Shown: in pieces, positions 10,521 through 19,847 of the stretch
Layout of the letters: each line of letters opens with the position of its first letter
How positions within the stretch are numbered: position 1 is the first letter of the stretch
Assembly (NCBI RefSeq): GCF_026537325.1
Contig: NZ_JAFNMJ010000006.1
Location: 80,837-144,836 of the forward strand
Source of the DNA: Bifidobacterium sp. B4142
GTDB lineage: Bacteria; Actinomycetota; Actinomycetes; Actinomycetales; Bifidobacteriaceae
Length of the DNA: 64,000 nt
Direction: 5' to 3'
Translations under genes and position numbers: made by a program
Notes under the pieces: model-generated
Told to the model about the DNA's origin: nothing
Databases searched by the model: none
The model's input: the letters and a program-made list of their open reading frames with translations, nothing else

Positions 10521-13500
10521 AGCAGACTGCCGAACAGTCCGCCATCGTCGATGCGGATGTCAATGAGGATCTTCTGGTGGTGGCCGGCGCCGGCTCGGGC
10601 AAGACCATGACCATGACCAGCCGGGTCATCGCCCTGATCCGTCGGGGAGTGCCCTCCGAGCAGATTCTGGGGTTGACCTTCACCCGCAAGGCCGCATCCG
10701 AACTCCAGTCCAGGGTGGGGGCGGCGGTCATCCGACGCGATCAGGGCAGAGGCACCTCGGCTGTGGACCCTGAACGCAACTTTCTTAAGCCGACCGTGTC
10801 CACCTATGACGCCTTCTTCCAGTCCATCGTGCGCCAGTACGGCCTGCTGGTGGGGATGGACCAGGACACCCGTCCCCTGAGTTCGGCAGGGGCCCACCAG
10901 CTGGCCTCCCAGGTGGTTGCCGACCATCTGGATCTGATCTTTCCCGCCGGCTCCTCGGCGCAGGATGGTGAACCCGACGACCTGGGCTCTGCGACCTTCT
11001 CGACGACCGTCAACCGGGTCCTGGGGCTGACCGGGGCAGTGACCACCTCCATGATCAGCAGCGACTGCCCTGATTTCGACCAGGCTGTGGAGCGGATCCG
11101 TGCCTGGGACCGCGCCTTTGTGGATCGCGCGGACCAGCTCATCGGTGACCAGCCCGTGCCGGACACCGAGCCCAGGGCCGGCAAGACGCCACCCAAACGA
11201 AGCAAGAAGGAGACCGACGAGCACTATCAAGGCAAAATCGAGGCTTTTCGAGACGCCAGGCAGAGCATTCGCCTTTACCGGGTGGATGCTATGCGCCGGG
11301 CGGTTCTGACACGAGAGAAGCTGCTGACCCTGGTCCAGGACTACCAGCGGGCCAAGCGTCAGGCCAACATGGCCGAGTTCGGCGACTTCACCCTGGCCGC
11401 CTTCCAGCTGGTCGAGCGTTTTCCCTCCATCAGTGCCCAGCTGCGTCGCCGCTATAGCCACGTTTTTCTGGACGAATACCAGGACACCTCCACCACCCAG
11501 GCGCTGCTTCTAGCGGCCATCTTCCATCCGCAAAATCGACAGGAGGATCAGGGGAGTGCGGACCAGGCTCCCGGCAGATCCGCAGTGACTGCCGTGGGTG
11601 ATCCCTTCCAGTCCATCTATGCCTGGCGAGGGGCCAGTCCCGGGGCCTTCCGCACCTTCCAGGCCCAGTTCGGCATGTTGGCCGACCGACCCGCCTCCGG
11701 CAATGGTCCCTTGTCTGGCGTGACGGCCTTTGGGCGCTCGCAGGATCAGGACCCGCTGACCCTGTCGCGCACCTTCCGCAACTCCAGCTGGGTGCTCAAG
11801 GCCGCCAACCAGCTGACCGTCCCCCTACGCCATCGGGGCCAGGAGAGCCGGTCCGAAGTAGAACTGCGCGAGGTGGATGTGGCCAGGCTCCGTCCCCGTG
11901 AGGATGCCGACCCGGGTACCGTGGGCCTCCTGGGCTACAGCACCGGCGGCCAGGAGATTGATGGCGTGGTCAGGTTCGCCCTCAAGGCACGTGAGCTTTA
12001 TGGCAATCACGGTGACGCGCCGCACGTGGCTGTTCTCTTCCGCTCCAAGGCTGCCCTGCCCAGGTACCGCGAGGCCATGGAGGCTGCAGGACTGAGCTGC
12101 CAGGTCGTCGGGTACTCCTCCCTCTTTGATCGACCCGAGGTCATGGACCTTAGAGCCCTGCTCTCCCTGATCTGCGACCACACCGACAGTGATTCCCTGA
12201 TGCGTCTGCTGGCCTCGGCCCGGTTCGGCATGGACGCGGCCGACCTGAGCGCTCTGGCATCCCTGGCCGCCAAGGTCAACGAGGACAGTCAGTACCGGGC
12301 CCTGATTCGTGCCGGCCTGGTCGAGTCTGACCCCGATCCGCGCCGCCGTCGTGAGGATCTGCACCGTTACCGTGACCAGGTTCCCAACGACGTTTTCCTG
12401 GTGGACCTGCTCCTGCGCGACGACCTGTCAGACCTCTTGAAGGGCTCCGGGCTCTCTGCCAGGGGAAGGGTTCTGGCCGCCGAGGCCGCCCGGGTCATCT
12501 GCCAGGTCCAGGCCGAGTCCTCGGCCCCCCTGCGCCAGGTGGTCATCGCCGCCATCCGTGCCTTGGATCTGGACGTGGACCTGGTCTTGTCTCGTTCCCT
12601 GGCCAATCCCCAACGTCCTCTGGAGCCCAGCCAGGCCAAGGTGGGCATCCAAGCCCTGCTGGATCAGGTTGATGTCTACCTGTCCGAGCTGCCCCAGGGT
12701 CTGGGGCCCAGCCTGCGCGGGTTCGTCTCCTGGCTGTCTTCCTTGGACCAGAGTCCCGAAATGCCCACTGACGGGGACGACCGGCAGGCCGATGTGGCCC
12801 TGATGACCGTCCACCAGGCCAAGGGTCTGGAGTGGGATGCCGTCGCGGTTGTCGGGCTCAAGCGTGGCGCCTTCCCCAGCAGCCAGGGCGATCGGCTCAC
12901 GGTCAAGCCCGCCTCGGACCAGCCGGTGGCCCAATCCCCGGACGGCCCGGTCTACCAGTACAACTGCACGGCCCGTACCTGGCTGGTCGATCCCGAGTCC
13001 GTGCCGGTGCCGGTGCGGGCTGATGCCATGATTCTGCCCCGCTTTCCTCACGATGCCCCCCTGGGAGCTGACCCTGAAGACCTGCTGGGTCGGCTTGACC
13101 TTGCGGGCCTGGAGGAGGAGGCCATGGGCCTGTCTCGGGAGAGCGGGCTGGACGACCAGGCCCGCCCGGTCCGGGCCGATGCCATAACCCCCTCTCAGCG
13201 CGAACAGTACGGCCGTCGGCTGCTGGACGACGAGCGGCGGCTGATCTATGTGGCGGCGACCAGGGCCCGACATGACCTGCTGCTGACCTTCAGCCAGGAT
13301 TCCCAGGCGGAGTCTGCCGCTTTGAACACGCCGGCTCCAGACCCGGATAAGGCCTCCAACTTCTGGACCGAGCTGGTGGAGCTCTTCCAGGAAGAGCCCG
13401 ATGCGGTCAAGCTGCAGCAGGCAGAGGATGCGCAGGAGGGCGAACTGACGCCGCCCTTGGGGCTCTTTGTCGGTGAGAACGCCCAGTCCTACCGCCAGTC

Positions 13501-14557
13501 CATTGTCGACCGCGCGCTGGATCAGGTGGATCAGGTCGCCGCCCGCGACGGCGAACGTGACCAGGCGCTCTGGCCTCCGGTGCTGAGTGCGCGCACACGC
13601 CAAGCCCTGGATCGTTCGGCCGCTTGGGTGCACGCCGGGGAACCGGGCGAGCCCGCAGTTGATGAGGAGGGCGATGACGGGCTCTACGCCAATGCGGCCC
13701 GCGTCCTGCAGGTCAGCACGGGTCGTCTGGGTGTCGCCGATGACCAGCTGCTCACGGACCTGGATCTGCTGCGGCGCACCGGCCGACGGATCCTGGGGCA
13801 TGGGGCTAGCAGCGTCACCGCAATCCAGGCTGGTTCGGCAGGGGGCGACCCCAAGATGGAGAGGGATTACTGGCAGGGGCTGGTCAGACCCATACCTCAG
13901 GTGGCCTCCCCGCAGGCCGAGGCAGGCACCCGCTTCCATGACTGGGCCAGGCGCTTCATCCTGCCCGAAATTTCCGACCCTCAAGGACTGGTGGACCTGC
14001 CCGATCAGGCGGAATCGCCGAATCTGCTCGATGGTCCGCTTGGTCCCGGGGCCATGGCCGAGCGGGCCCGCATGCTGGCCGGGCTTGACCAGGAGCGGGA
14101 GTCCCTGGATTCCCAGGCCGATCCCGTGCAGGCCCGTCTGCTGACCTGGGAGCAACGGCTGGCCGAGTCTGACTGGACCCAGCGCACTCCCGTCTGGGTG
14201 GAACGGCCCATCGTGGCGGTGCTGGCAGGCCAGATTGTCAAGGGCAAGTTGGATGCCGTCTTCGCAGGCGGACTGGACCCTGATCGCCCGGATCTGCGCT
14301 ACACCATCGTGGACTGGAAGACCGGTGCCCGACCGCACGGAGAGGAGTCGACCAACCGCCGTCTGGTCCAGCTGGACTTCTACCGGCTGCTCCTGTCACG
14401 CTTGGAGGGTATCGGCCTGTCGACCATCGACGCCTGCCTTTATTATGTAAGCGAAGACCGGCCCCAGGATCGACTCATCAGGGCCCGTGCCAGGACCGAA
14501 GAAGAAATTCTCGCATCCCTGGCCGAGGGCATACCCGAGCAGTCGGACGAGGACTGA
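10517..14557 (+). CDS. AdnB/AddA-like UvrD helicase with C-terminal RecB nuclease domain
   Basis: 1346 aa, superfamily 1A helicase. The start ATG overlaps the stop of the upstream subunit (ATGA), with GGAGG 7-11 nt upstream. The N-terminus has the UvrD Q-motif region (QTAEQSAIV), Walker A GAGSGKT (24-30), motif Ia LTFTRKAASEL and Walker B DEYQDTSTTQ. Later come VALMTVHQAKGLEW (motif V region) and RRLIYVAATRARHDLLL (motif VI). The C-terminal nuclease shows YTIVDWKTGARP. All motor motifs look intact, unlike the partner, so this is probably the main translocating motor. The role inferred is DNA double-strand-break end resection for recombination. AddA of Firmicutes has similar layout; the partner's domain content favours the actinobacterial AdnAB type. 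Confidence 0.88.
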   Translation: MKQTAEQSAIVDADVNEDLLVVAGAGSGKTMTMTSRVIALIRRGVPSEQILGLTFTRKAASELQSRVGAAVIRRDQGRGTSAVDPERNFLKPTVSTYDAFFQSIVRQYGLLVGMDQDTRPLSSAGAHQLASQVVADHLDLIFPAGSSAQDGEPDDLGSATFSTTVNRVLGLTGAVTTSMISSDCPDFDQAVERIRAWDRAFVDRADQLIGDQPVPDTEPRAGKTPPKRSKKETDEHYQGKIEAFRDARQSIRLYRVDAMRRAVLTREKLLTLVQDYQRAKRQANMAEFGDFTLAAFQLVERFPSISAQLRRRYSHVFLDEYQDTSTTQALLLAAIFHPQNRQEDQGSADQAPGRSAVTAVGDPFQSIYAWRGASPGAFRTFQAQFGMLADRPASGNGPLSGVTAFGRSQDQDPLTLSRTFRNSSWVLKAANQLTVPLRHRGQESRSEVELREVDVARLRPREDADPGTVGLLGYSTGGQEIDGVVRFALKARELYGNHGDAPHVAVLFRSKAALPRYREAMEAAGLSCQVVGYSSLFDRPEVMDLRALLSLICDHTDSDSLMRLLASARFGMDAADLSALASLAAKVNEDSQYRALIRAGLVESDPDPRRRREDLHRYRDQVPNDVFLVDLLLRDDLSDLLKGSGLSARGRVLAAEAARVICQVQAESSAPLRQVVIAAIRALDLDVDLVLSRSLANPQRPLEPSQAKVGIQALLDQVDVYLSELPQGLGPSLRGFVSWLSSLDQSPEMPTDGDDRQADVALMTVHQAKGLEWDAVAVVGLKRGAFPSSQGDRLTVKPASDQPVAQSPDGPVYQYNCTARTWLVDPESVPVPVRADAMILPRFPHDAPLGADPEDLLGRLDLAGLEEEAMGLSRESGLDDQARPVRADAITPSQREQYGRRLLDDERRLIYVAATRARHDLLLTFSQDSQAESAALNTPAPDPDKASNFWTELVELFQEEPDAVKLQQAEDAQEGELTPPLGLFVGENAQSYRQSIVDRALDQVDQVAARDGERDQALWPPVLSARTRQALDRSAAWVHAGEPGEPAVDEEGDDGLYANAARVLQVSTGRLGVADDQLLTDLDLLRRTGRRILGHGASSVTAIQAGSAGGDPKMERDYWQGLVRPIPQVASPQAEAGTRFHDWARRFILPEISDPQGLVDLPDQAESPNLLDGPLGPGAMAERARMLAGLDQERESLDSQADPVQARLLTWEQRLAESDWTQRTPVWVERPIVAVLAGQIVKGKLDAVFAGGLDPDRPDLRYTIVDWKTGARPHGEESTNRRLVQLDFYRLLLSRLEGIGLSTIDACLYYVSEDRPQDRLIRARARTEEEILASLAEGIPEQSDED

Positions 14558-14684
14558 GTCTGTGGCAGACCCCGCAAGATAAGGCGATGGGTGCCGCGCA
14601 TCAGCAATCATGAACAGCAGGCGATCGGCAGACGGCCAAGTGCCGTCGTTGGGCCGGGCACGCCCGAATGGAGCAATGAGACAG

Positions 14685-15425
14685 ATGACAACGTCCAGTA
14701 TTCACGACCAGGCCTCCCGGCGGAGGGGGAGCGAGGAAATACGACCCATGGTCTGGGCGGATATGCCCGACTTGGTGGGGACTTTCGACGCTACTTGGAA
14801 GGTGCAGGAGGATCCCGAGGGCACCGTGTCCCGGCTGAGCGCCGCCCACTTCATCCTGCACTACCTGGTGGGTACCACCAGGGCCCGGATAGCTGTTGAT
14901 GGGCAGGACTTTCTGGGGGTGACCCTGCTGGCCGAGGGGCGTGGCGAACTGTGCTTCCCCCAGGCCCAGGAGGAGCTGGAGCGAGTGGACCAACAGCTGT
15001 CTGCCACAACCTTGGGCGCTCAGACCCTGGATCGGGCCCGCCAGTGGCAGCTGACCGAGGTCAAGCTGGAGGAGCAGTGCGATCTGGCTGTCCCACCCCA
15101 GGCTGAGCTGAGGCTCTTCCTGGTCTCCAGCCGTGCCCGGGGACGCGGTGTGGGCGGCGCCCTGTGGCGGGACACCCTGGAGCATCTGGATCAGGCGGGT
15201 ATCGAGCGCTTCTACCTGCATACGGATTCCTCCTGCGACGTGGGCTTCTACGACCACAAGGGCATGGAGCGGTTGGCCGAGCTCAAGGGGCGGGACCATG
15301 CGGCCTTCGCCGGGCGTGACCCCTCCGACGACCCGCAGTTCTTCGAGGGAATCGACGACATCTTCATTTACGGAGGCCGTGTGAGCGACCAGCTGGGCAA
15401 GGACGGTGACCGTGGCGGCCGCTAA
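14685..15425 (+). CDS. GNAT-family N-acetyltransferase
   Basis: 246 aa. The start ATG at 14685 was chosen for GGAG 11 nt upstream; an ATG at 14676 lies only 2 nt from it. The acetyl-CoA-binding motif A reads LFLVSSRARGRGVGGALW (R-x-x-G-x-G/A type) about two thirds along, followed by the usual motif B pattern RFYLHTDSSCDVGFYDHKGM. A ~130-residue N-terminal stretch has acidic and hydrophobic features and no second recognisable GNAT motif. The 3' end overlaps the downstream MFS gene by 20 nt, suggesting one operon and perhaps acetylation plus export of the same class of compound. The substrate cannot be told from the sequence. Confidence 0.75.
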   Translation: MTTSSIHDQASRRRGSEEIRPMVWADMPDLVGTFDATWKVQEDPEGTVSRLSAAHFILHYLVGTTRARIAVDGQDFLGVTLLAEGRGELCFPQAQEELERVDQQLSATTLGAQTLDRARQWQLTEVKLEEQCDLAVPPQAELRLFLVSSRARGRGVGGALWRDTLEHLDQAGIERFYLHTDSSCDVGFYDHKGMERLAELKGRDHAAFAGRDPSDDPQFFEGIDDIFIYGGRVSDQLGKDGDRGGR

Positions 15426-16722
15426 ATCCCCATTCCTGCGCCTGTTCACCTACCCGGGCGCCGCCGGCTTCTGCCTGTCGGCCGTTCTGGCCCGTCTGCC
15501 CCTGGGCATGATGGGTCTAGGCATCGTGCTGGCCCTGAACAACATCTATGACAACTGGACCTCGGCCGGTCTGATGAGCGCCGTCTACACGCTCTGCGCG
15601 GCCCTGGTCACCCCCTTCTACGCCCGCTTGTTCGACCGGTTCGGCCAGCGTCGGGTCGGGGTGACCGCCTTGATCGTACAGGCTCTGGCCATCCTGGGAT
15701 TCGCTGTGGGGGCCATGCGCCGGGTTCCGCTGGGAGTGCTCTTCGTGCTGGCGGCCCTGATGGGCCTGACCCAGTTCGCCTTCGGAGCCCTGGTGCGTAC
15801 CCGCTGGGCCTGGGTGCTGCGCGAGGACAAGACCAATCTGCTCAACACCGCCTACGCCCTGGAGTCGGGACTGGACGAGTGCGTCTTCATCCTGGGACCC
15901 ATCCTCTCCGCCTACCTGGCTACCTCGGTGAGCCCGGTCTCCCAGCTCTACCTGCCTGCCCTGGCCCTGTTGGTCGGCGGACTGACCTTCTTCGCCATGC
16001 GTTCCACCGAGCCCCCGGCCGTCGTTCGTATGGAGGCCGTCGATCAGTCGGCAGCGGATCATTCCCCGGTGGATGCCCACGGAACCGTTCTGCCGAGTGA
16101 TACTGACGGCCACCAGGGATCGCGCTCGGCCCTGGTCTACCCGGGCATCCTCCTGCTGGTCGTCATCTTCGTCGTCTTCAACATGAGCTTTTCTGCCGTT
16201 GACGTCTCGGTGACCGCCCTGACCAAGTCCATGGGTCGCGAGGGTGCTGTGGGTCTGCAGCTGGCCCTGTTCGCCCTGGGTTCCCTGTGTGGGGCGCTGA
16301 TCTTCGGCTCGGTCAGACTCAAAGGATCCCGCTGGCGCTATCTGACGACCTTCCTGGTGCTGCTGACCCTGGGCTACGTGGTCTTCCGCCTGGTCATGGA
16401 CAACCTGGCTCTGCTGGGTCTGGCCGAGGTGCTGACCGGTCTGTGCGTCTCGCCCATCTTCGCCACCGGCAACCTGATCGTGCGCGAGAACGTGGATGCC
16501 CGGGCCCTGACCGAGGGGCTCTCCTGGCTGTCTACCGGAGGATCCATCGGCACATCCCTGGGTTCCACCCTGGCTGGGGTCGCCCTGGATCAGTTCGGGC
16601 CCCACGGCGGCATGACCATACCGGCGGTGGTCACCTGCTGCGCTGTCCCTCTGGCCCTGCTGGGCTGGGCCAGGAGCCGCAGGAGGGGTATGGTCGAGAA
16701 AAAGACCGAAAATACACAGTGA
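15406..16722 (+). CDS. MFS transporter, 12-TM exporter type
   Basis: 438 aa with a GTG start inside the 3' end of the acetyltransferase gene. About 12 hydrophobic segments are visible. The loop between TM2 and TM3 has the MFS signature LFDRFGQRRVG, and a cytoplasmic linker of about 45 residues (EPPAVVRMEAVDQ...) separates the halves. It lacks the sugar-porter signatures seen in other carriers of this window. The overlap with the GNAT gene points to shared expression. Probably an exporter of a small molecule; substrate unknown. The same strand continues into dapB 32 bp later, which has its own strong ribosome-binding site. Confidence 0.75.
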   Translation: MTVAAAKSPFLRLFTYPGAAGFCLSAVLARLPLGMMGLGIVLALNNIYDNWTSAGLMSAVYTLCAALVTPFYARLFDRFGQRRVGVTALIVQALAILGFAVGAMRRVPLGVLFVLAALMGLTQFAFGALVRTRWAWVLREDKTNLLNTAYALESGLDECVFILGPILSAYLATSVSPVSQLYLPALALLVGGLTFFAMRSTEPPAVVRMEAVDQSAADHSPVDAHGTVLPSDTDGHQGSRSALVYPGILLLVVIFVVFNMSFSAVDVSVTALTKSMGREGAVGLQLALFALGSLCGALIFGSVRLKGSRWRYLTTFLVLLTLGYVVFRLVMDNLALLGLAEVLTGLCVSPIFATGNLIVRENVDARALTEGLSWLSTGGSIGTSLGSTLAGVALDQFGPHGGMTIPAVVTCCAVPLALLGWARSRRRGMVEKKTENTQ

Positions 16723-16754
16723 AATGAAATGAACAATCGAGAAGGAGGCAGCCG

Positions 16755-17492
16755 ATGATCCGGGTATCGGTGCTGGGCGCAGACGGACGCATGGGAACCG
16801 AGGTGGTGTGTGCTCTGAATGGCGCGCAGGATATGCAGACGGCCCTGCTGCTGGGTCCGGACGATGATCCGGCGGCCATTAATCCGAGCAACACGGATGT
16901 GGCGGTCGACTTCACCAGCCCCGATGCTGTCCTGGCCAATACCCTGACCCTGATAGAGCAGGGGGTCCACTCCGTCATCGGCACCACCGGGTGGACCAAG
17001 GAGCGTCTGGACCAGGTCAAGCAGGCCCTGGACGGGCATCCTGGGCTCAGTGTCTTCATCGCTCCCAACTTCGCCATCTCCGCAGTGCTGGCCGACCGGT
17101 TCGCAGCCATGGCTGCCCGCTACTTCGAGTCGGCCGAGGTGGTCGAGATGCACCATCCCGACAAGGTCGACGCCCCCTCCGGCACGGCTCTGGGAACCGC
17201 TTCCGCCATCGCCGAAGCCCGTCGCCAGGCTGGCATGGGTCCCATGCCCGACGCGACCCAGCAGGCTGATGCTTCTAGGGGCCGGGTGGTTGACGGTGTC
17301 CACGTCCATGCCGTCCGGCTGCGGGGCCTGAACGCCCACGAGGAGATCCTCATGGGCAACCCCGGCGAGCAGCTGACCATCCGCGCGGACAGCTTCGAGC
17401 GTGTCTCCTTCATGCCCGGAGTCCTCCTGGCCGTGCGCCGTGCCGGGAGCATTCCCGGGTTGACCGTGGGCCTGGACCACTATCTGTTCTGA
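16755..17492 (+). CDS. dapB: 4-hydroxy-tetrahydrodipicolinate reductase
   Basis: 245 aa, normal length for DapB. The N-terminal nucleotide-binding loop is VLGADGRMG, IGTTG follows in the middle, and the active-site signature is EMHHPDKVDAPSGTAL, with the catalytic His and Lys. The C-terminus ends GLDHYLF as in the family. AGAAGGAGG lies just before the ATG. The enzyme makes tetrahydrodipicolinate in the diaminopimelate/lysine pathway, which feeds peptidoglycan. It is followed by dapA-type sequence, as expected for this pathway cluster, but the adjacent dapA copy is broken. Confidence 0.95.
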   Translation: MIRVSVLGADGRMGTEVVCALNGAQDMQTALLLGPDDDPAAINPSNTDVAVDFTSPDAVLANTLTLIEQGVHSVIGTTGWTKERLDQVKQALDGHPGLSVFIAPNFAISAVLADRFAAMAARYFESAEVVEMHHPDKVDAPSGTALGTASAIAEARRQAGMGPMPDATQQADASRGRVVDGVHVHAVRLRGLNAHEEILMGNPGEQLTIRADSFERVSFMPGVLLAVRRAGSIPGLTVGLDHYLF

Positions 17493-17520
17493 TATCCGCA
17501 AGAGCGTCCCCTTCTGCAAG

Positions 17521-17526
17521 TAGCGT
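17521..17526 (+). promoter_or_regulatory. -10 box of the broken dapA copy (leaderless)
   Basis: TAGCGT sits 6 nt before the ATG at 17533. The flanking string CTGCAAGTAGCGT is repeated exactly in front of the intact dapA at 21610, so it is a conserved promoter. Confidence 0.5.
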
Positions 17527-17532
17527 GAAGAT

Positions 17533-18425
17533 ATGACTGAGACTGGTGCCCATCTGCTTCCTCCTGCCCCATTTGGCCGGGTGATCCCCGCCATGATCAC
17601 GCCTATGAATAAAGACGGATCCGTTGATTACGAGGCTGCCGCCAATCTGGCCCGGACCCTGGTGGCCGATGGGGCCGACGGCATCCTGGTCAACGGCACA
17701 ACAGGCGAGTCTCCTGTCACCCATATGGAGGAGAAGGTCAACCTGGTCAAGGCCGTCAAGGATGCCGTTGATGTGCCTGTCATCTCTGGAGCGGGTTCCA
17801 ACGACACGGCGCACACAGTACGGATGGTGGAGATGACCCAGGAGGCCGGGGCCGATGCCCTGCTGGTGGTCATGCCCTACTACTCGCGGCCCTCCCAGGA
17901 TGGGGTGGTGGCCCACTTCCGTTCGGTATGCCAGTCGGCTCAGCGGCCGATTATTCTCTACGATGTGCCTGGACGGACCGGACTGCACGTAGAGCTGGAC
18001 ACCTACCGGAAGCTGGCCGAGCTGGACGGGGTAACAGCCGTCAAGGATGCCACGGGCGACCTGGCCTCCATGCCTCGCAAGCGCCAGGAGACCGGCCTGA
18101 CCTGGTATTCAGGTGACGATGGCCTCTATCTACCCTTCCTGGCCTTGGGTGCGCGGTGATCGCCCATGTAGCCTCCGGGCCTATGAAGCGCCTGGCCGAT
18201 GAATTCGATGCCGGGGACCTGGATGGCGCAAGGGATTTGGCCGCACGTCTGGATCCGCTGGTTCAGGCTCTGAATGGCCAGGGTCAGCAGGCCGTCATGG
18301 CCAAGGCTGCTCTGAAGGCGGCCGGGAGACTGGATCAGACCGCCATGAGGCTGCCCAATCTGGGTCCCGATGAGGATCAGGTGGCTCTTGCTTGTAAGGG
18401 CATGAAGGCTGCCGGACTGATCTGA
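17533..18425 (+). pseudogene. dapA: Broken first copy of dapA (frameshift by deletion)
   Basis: The first 207 codons read as dihydrodipicolinate synthase (FGRVIPAMITPM, NGTTGES, MPYYSRPSQDG, catalytic VKDATGD) and then hit TGA at 18157-18159 after LALGAR. The missing C-terminal part continues in another frame (VIAHVASGP...) to a stop at 18423-18425. Compared with the intact copy at 21610, the junction lacks 13 bp after the GGTGC of codons for LGA, removing the VGIISVM region and shifting the frame. The two copies agree at roughly 85% of amino acids by eye in the shared N-terminal part. That is high enough for a common origin and too low for a very recent duplication. Promoter and start context are also shared. 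A functional 207-residue product is unlikely because the last barrel strand and C-terminal helices are lost. Confidence 0.88.
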
Positions 18426-18449
18426 ATTACTCCTGAGAGCAATGGCGCT

Positions 18450-18518
18450 ATTGCCCCTGCCTTGGACAGATCATCGCGGACTCCTTCTCCAGCCACGTCC
18501 ACCGGGTACAGCAGGTGG
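18450..18518 (+). pseudogene. Remnant of an RNase J gene
   Basis: The piece aligns with bases 23385-23478 of the intact RNase J gene. It reads I-A-P-A-L-D, then a 25-bp deletion, then IIADSFSSHVHRVQQV against IIVASFSSHVHRVQQV in the intact protein. It starts 24 bp after the end of the broken dapA, so the order dapA-rnj once existed here in a full second copy. Everything before and after this scrap of the gene has been lost. Confidence 0.8.
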
Positions 18519-18964
18519 GAGCAAACCGTTGCTGGTTGTTGGCCGCCCCCGCCGGCTGTTAAGGCAAAGGGGGTCTGTGCCGGGGGAGGTTCAGCAGTGT
18601 TTGGCTTGAAGGTTGTGGGTAAGAGTCTTTCAATAGGGCTTGAATTATTCCAAAGCTGAGGCTTTTGGGTGACCTTATGTAACAAGGTGGTTATTTGGTT
18701 TCCCACTTTTCGATGATGCTGGGTAAATAGAACGGCATCCTGCCGGTTTCGAAGAGGTTGAAATTCGTTTCTTGTGAAATCCGATCCGTGGTTAAAGACG
18801 AGGTCGATGCCTTAAAGCCTCAGGTCTATAATCAGAATAAAGGTGGTGTCGGGTGGAAGACGTCGTTGTCTGAGGCCCTTGGTTATTTGAAGCCTTTCTC
18901 GCCGTTAGCAGGGTTCTTGGGTTCCGTGCTTGCGCAGATGCAGGGCGAAGGGTGAGTGGTGGTG
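18519..18964 (+). other. Low-GC decayed stretch with one doubtful small reading frame
   Basis: About 450 bp with more A+T than its surroundings. The only reading frame of note is TTG-started at 18758-18955 (65 aa, ending LKPFSPLAGFLGSVLAQMQGEG), which runs up to the next gene but shows no Shine-Dalgarno and no family I recognise. It may be the tail of a lost gene. I found no hairpin, repeat or further RNase J similarity. Confidence 0.3.
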
Positions 18965-19744
18965 ATGTCTGTGTCCAGCGGGGTGTTGGATGGCGCTGAG
19001 GATCGGGTTGATGCGTTTGTTCTGTCGTCGGTCATGTCGCGTGTGGTCGGGAGCGTGCCGCATGCTCGGCCTGGCGCCCGTGAGTTCTCCCTGGGCGGGG
19101 TGCTGTGGAAGACGGTGCTGTACGGGGTGGCCTATGTGGCTGGGGTCGCCTGTGGCTGGCTCGTCCTAACCGACGACAGCCAGGATTGGGTACGTGCCTG
19201 GATAGCTGATTCTATTTTGCTTGCTGTGCTTTCCGTCTTGGCTGTGTGGATCCTGTTGGGGCGGTATGAGGATGGGAAGGGGCGTCCGGGGCCTTGGTTC
19301 GTGGCCTTGTCTTTCCCGTGCGCTCCGGGGTTCGGCGTGGGTTTCGGGGCTGCCGGCCGTACCTCTGGTGGGGTGTTCCGGTGGGTGTTGGTGTCTGTGG
19401 CTGTGCTGGTGGCTGTCGGGGTGTTGGTGTTTCCGTTGCTGATGCGGCTGGTGCGCAATGGGTTCCTGTCGTGGGCGGCGATGGTGGTGTTGTGTGTGGT
19501 GCCGTCCTGGATGCTGGCCAGGGTGACGGGGTCGGCTGGTGCTTCCTTGTTCTGGTGTTGTGTGGTGGGCGTGGTTGGCGCTTTGTGGTTCGTGTTGGAC
19601 ATGTGGGCGATCGAGAAGTGCGCGGACACGCATCGTGACGCGGCTTTCGAATGGCTGGCGGCCTGGGCGCTGGTGTTCGATCTGATCGTGCTGATCGCCT
19701 CCCTCCTGGGAGCCTCCAATAATGACGATGACGCCAGCCGGTGA
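18965..19744 (+). CDS. Bax inhibitor-1/YccA-like integral membrane protein (copy 1)
   Basis: 259 aa from the ATG at 18965; a GTG 9 nt upstream is possible. About six to seven hydrophobic segments. The pattern fits actinobacterial Bax-inhibitor-1-like proteins: an early K-T-V-L...AG-V-A-C-G-W helix, a GRPGPW stretch before the third helix, a conserved FRWVLVSVAVLVAVGV helix, and a last helix after a soluble loop, FEWLAAWALVFDLIVLIASLL, comparable to the family's W-x-AAFGL-x-x-T-x-VW-L end. Homologues are proposed membrane-stress or ion-leak proteins; the bacterial role is not settled. A paralogue with a frameshift follows at 20563. Assignment is by pattern only and could be wrong at family level. 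Confidence 0.55.
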   Translation: MSVSSGVLDGAEDRVDAFVLSSVMSRVVGSVPHARPGAREFSLGGVLWKTVLYGVAYVAGVACGWLVLTDDSQDWVRAWIADSILLAVLSVLAVWILLGRYEDGKGRPGPWFVALSFPCAPGFGVGFGAAGRTSGGVFRWVLVSVAVLVAVGVLVFPLLMRLVRNGFLSWAAMVVLCVVPSWMLARVTGSAGASLFWCCVVGVVGALWFVLDMWAIEKCADTHRDAAFEWLAAWALVFDLIVLIASLLGASNNDDDASR

Positions 19745-19847
19745 CGCCGGGCGGCACCATGGGCATGCTGCCGTTGACATCAATATCGGATGTTCCGTTC
19801 TGACAGACCGTCGGGACGGGTTTATGAAGAAAGGAAAGGTGATGATC

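Noticed and set aside
12428-14338. Long minus-strand frame (636 codons) opposite the AdnB-like gene
   Set aside because: A shadow of high-GC coding on the plus strand; composition Gly/Gln/His-rich, no family, no ribosome-binding site.
18156-18425. A separate 89-aa gene after the truncated dapA
   Set aside because: It is the C-terminal part of DapA in a shifted frame, so it belongs to the same pseudogene.
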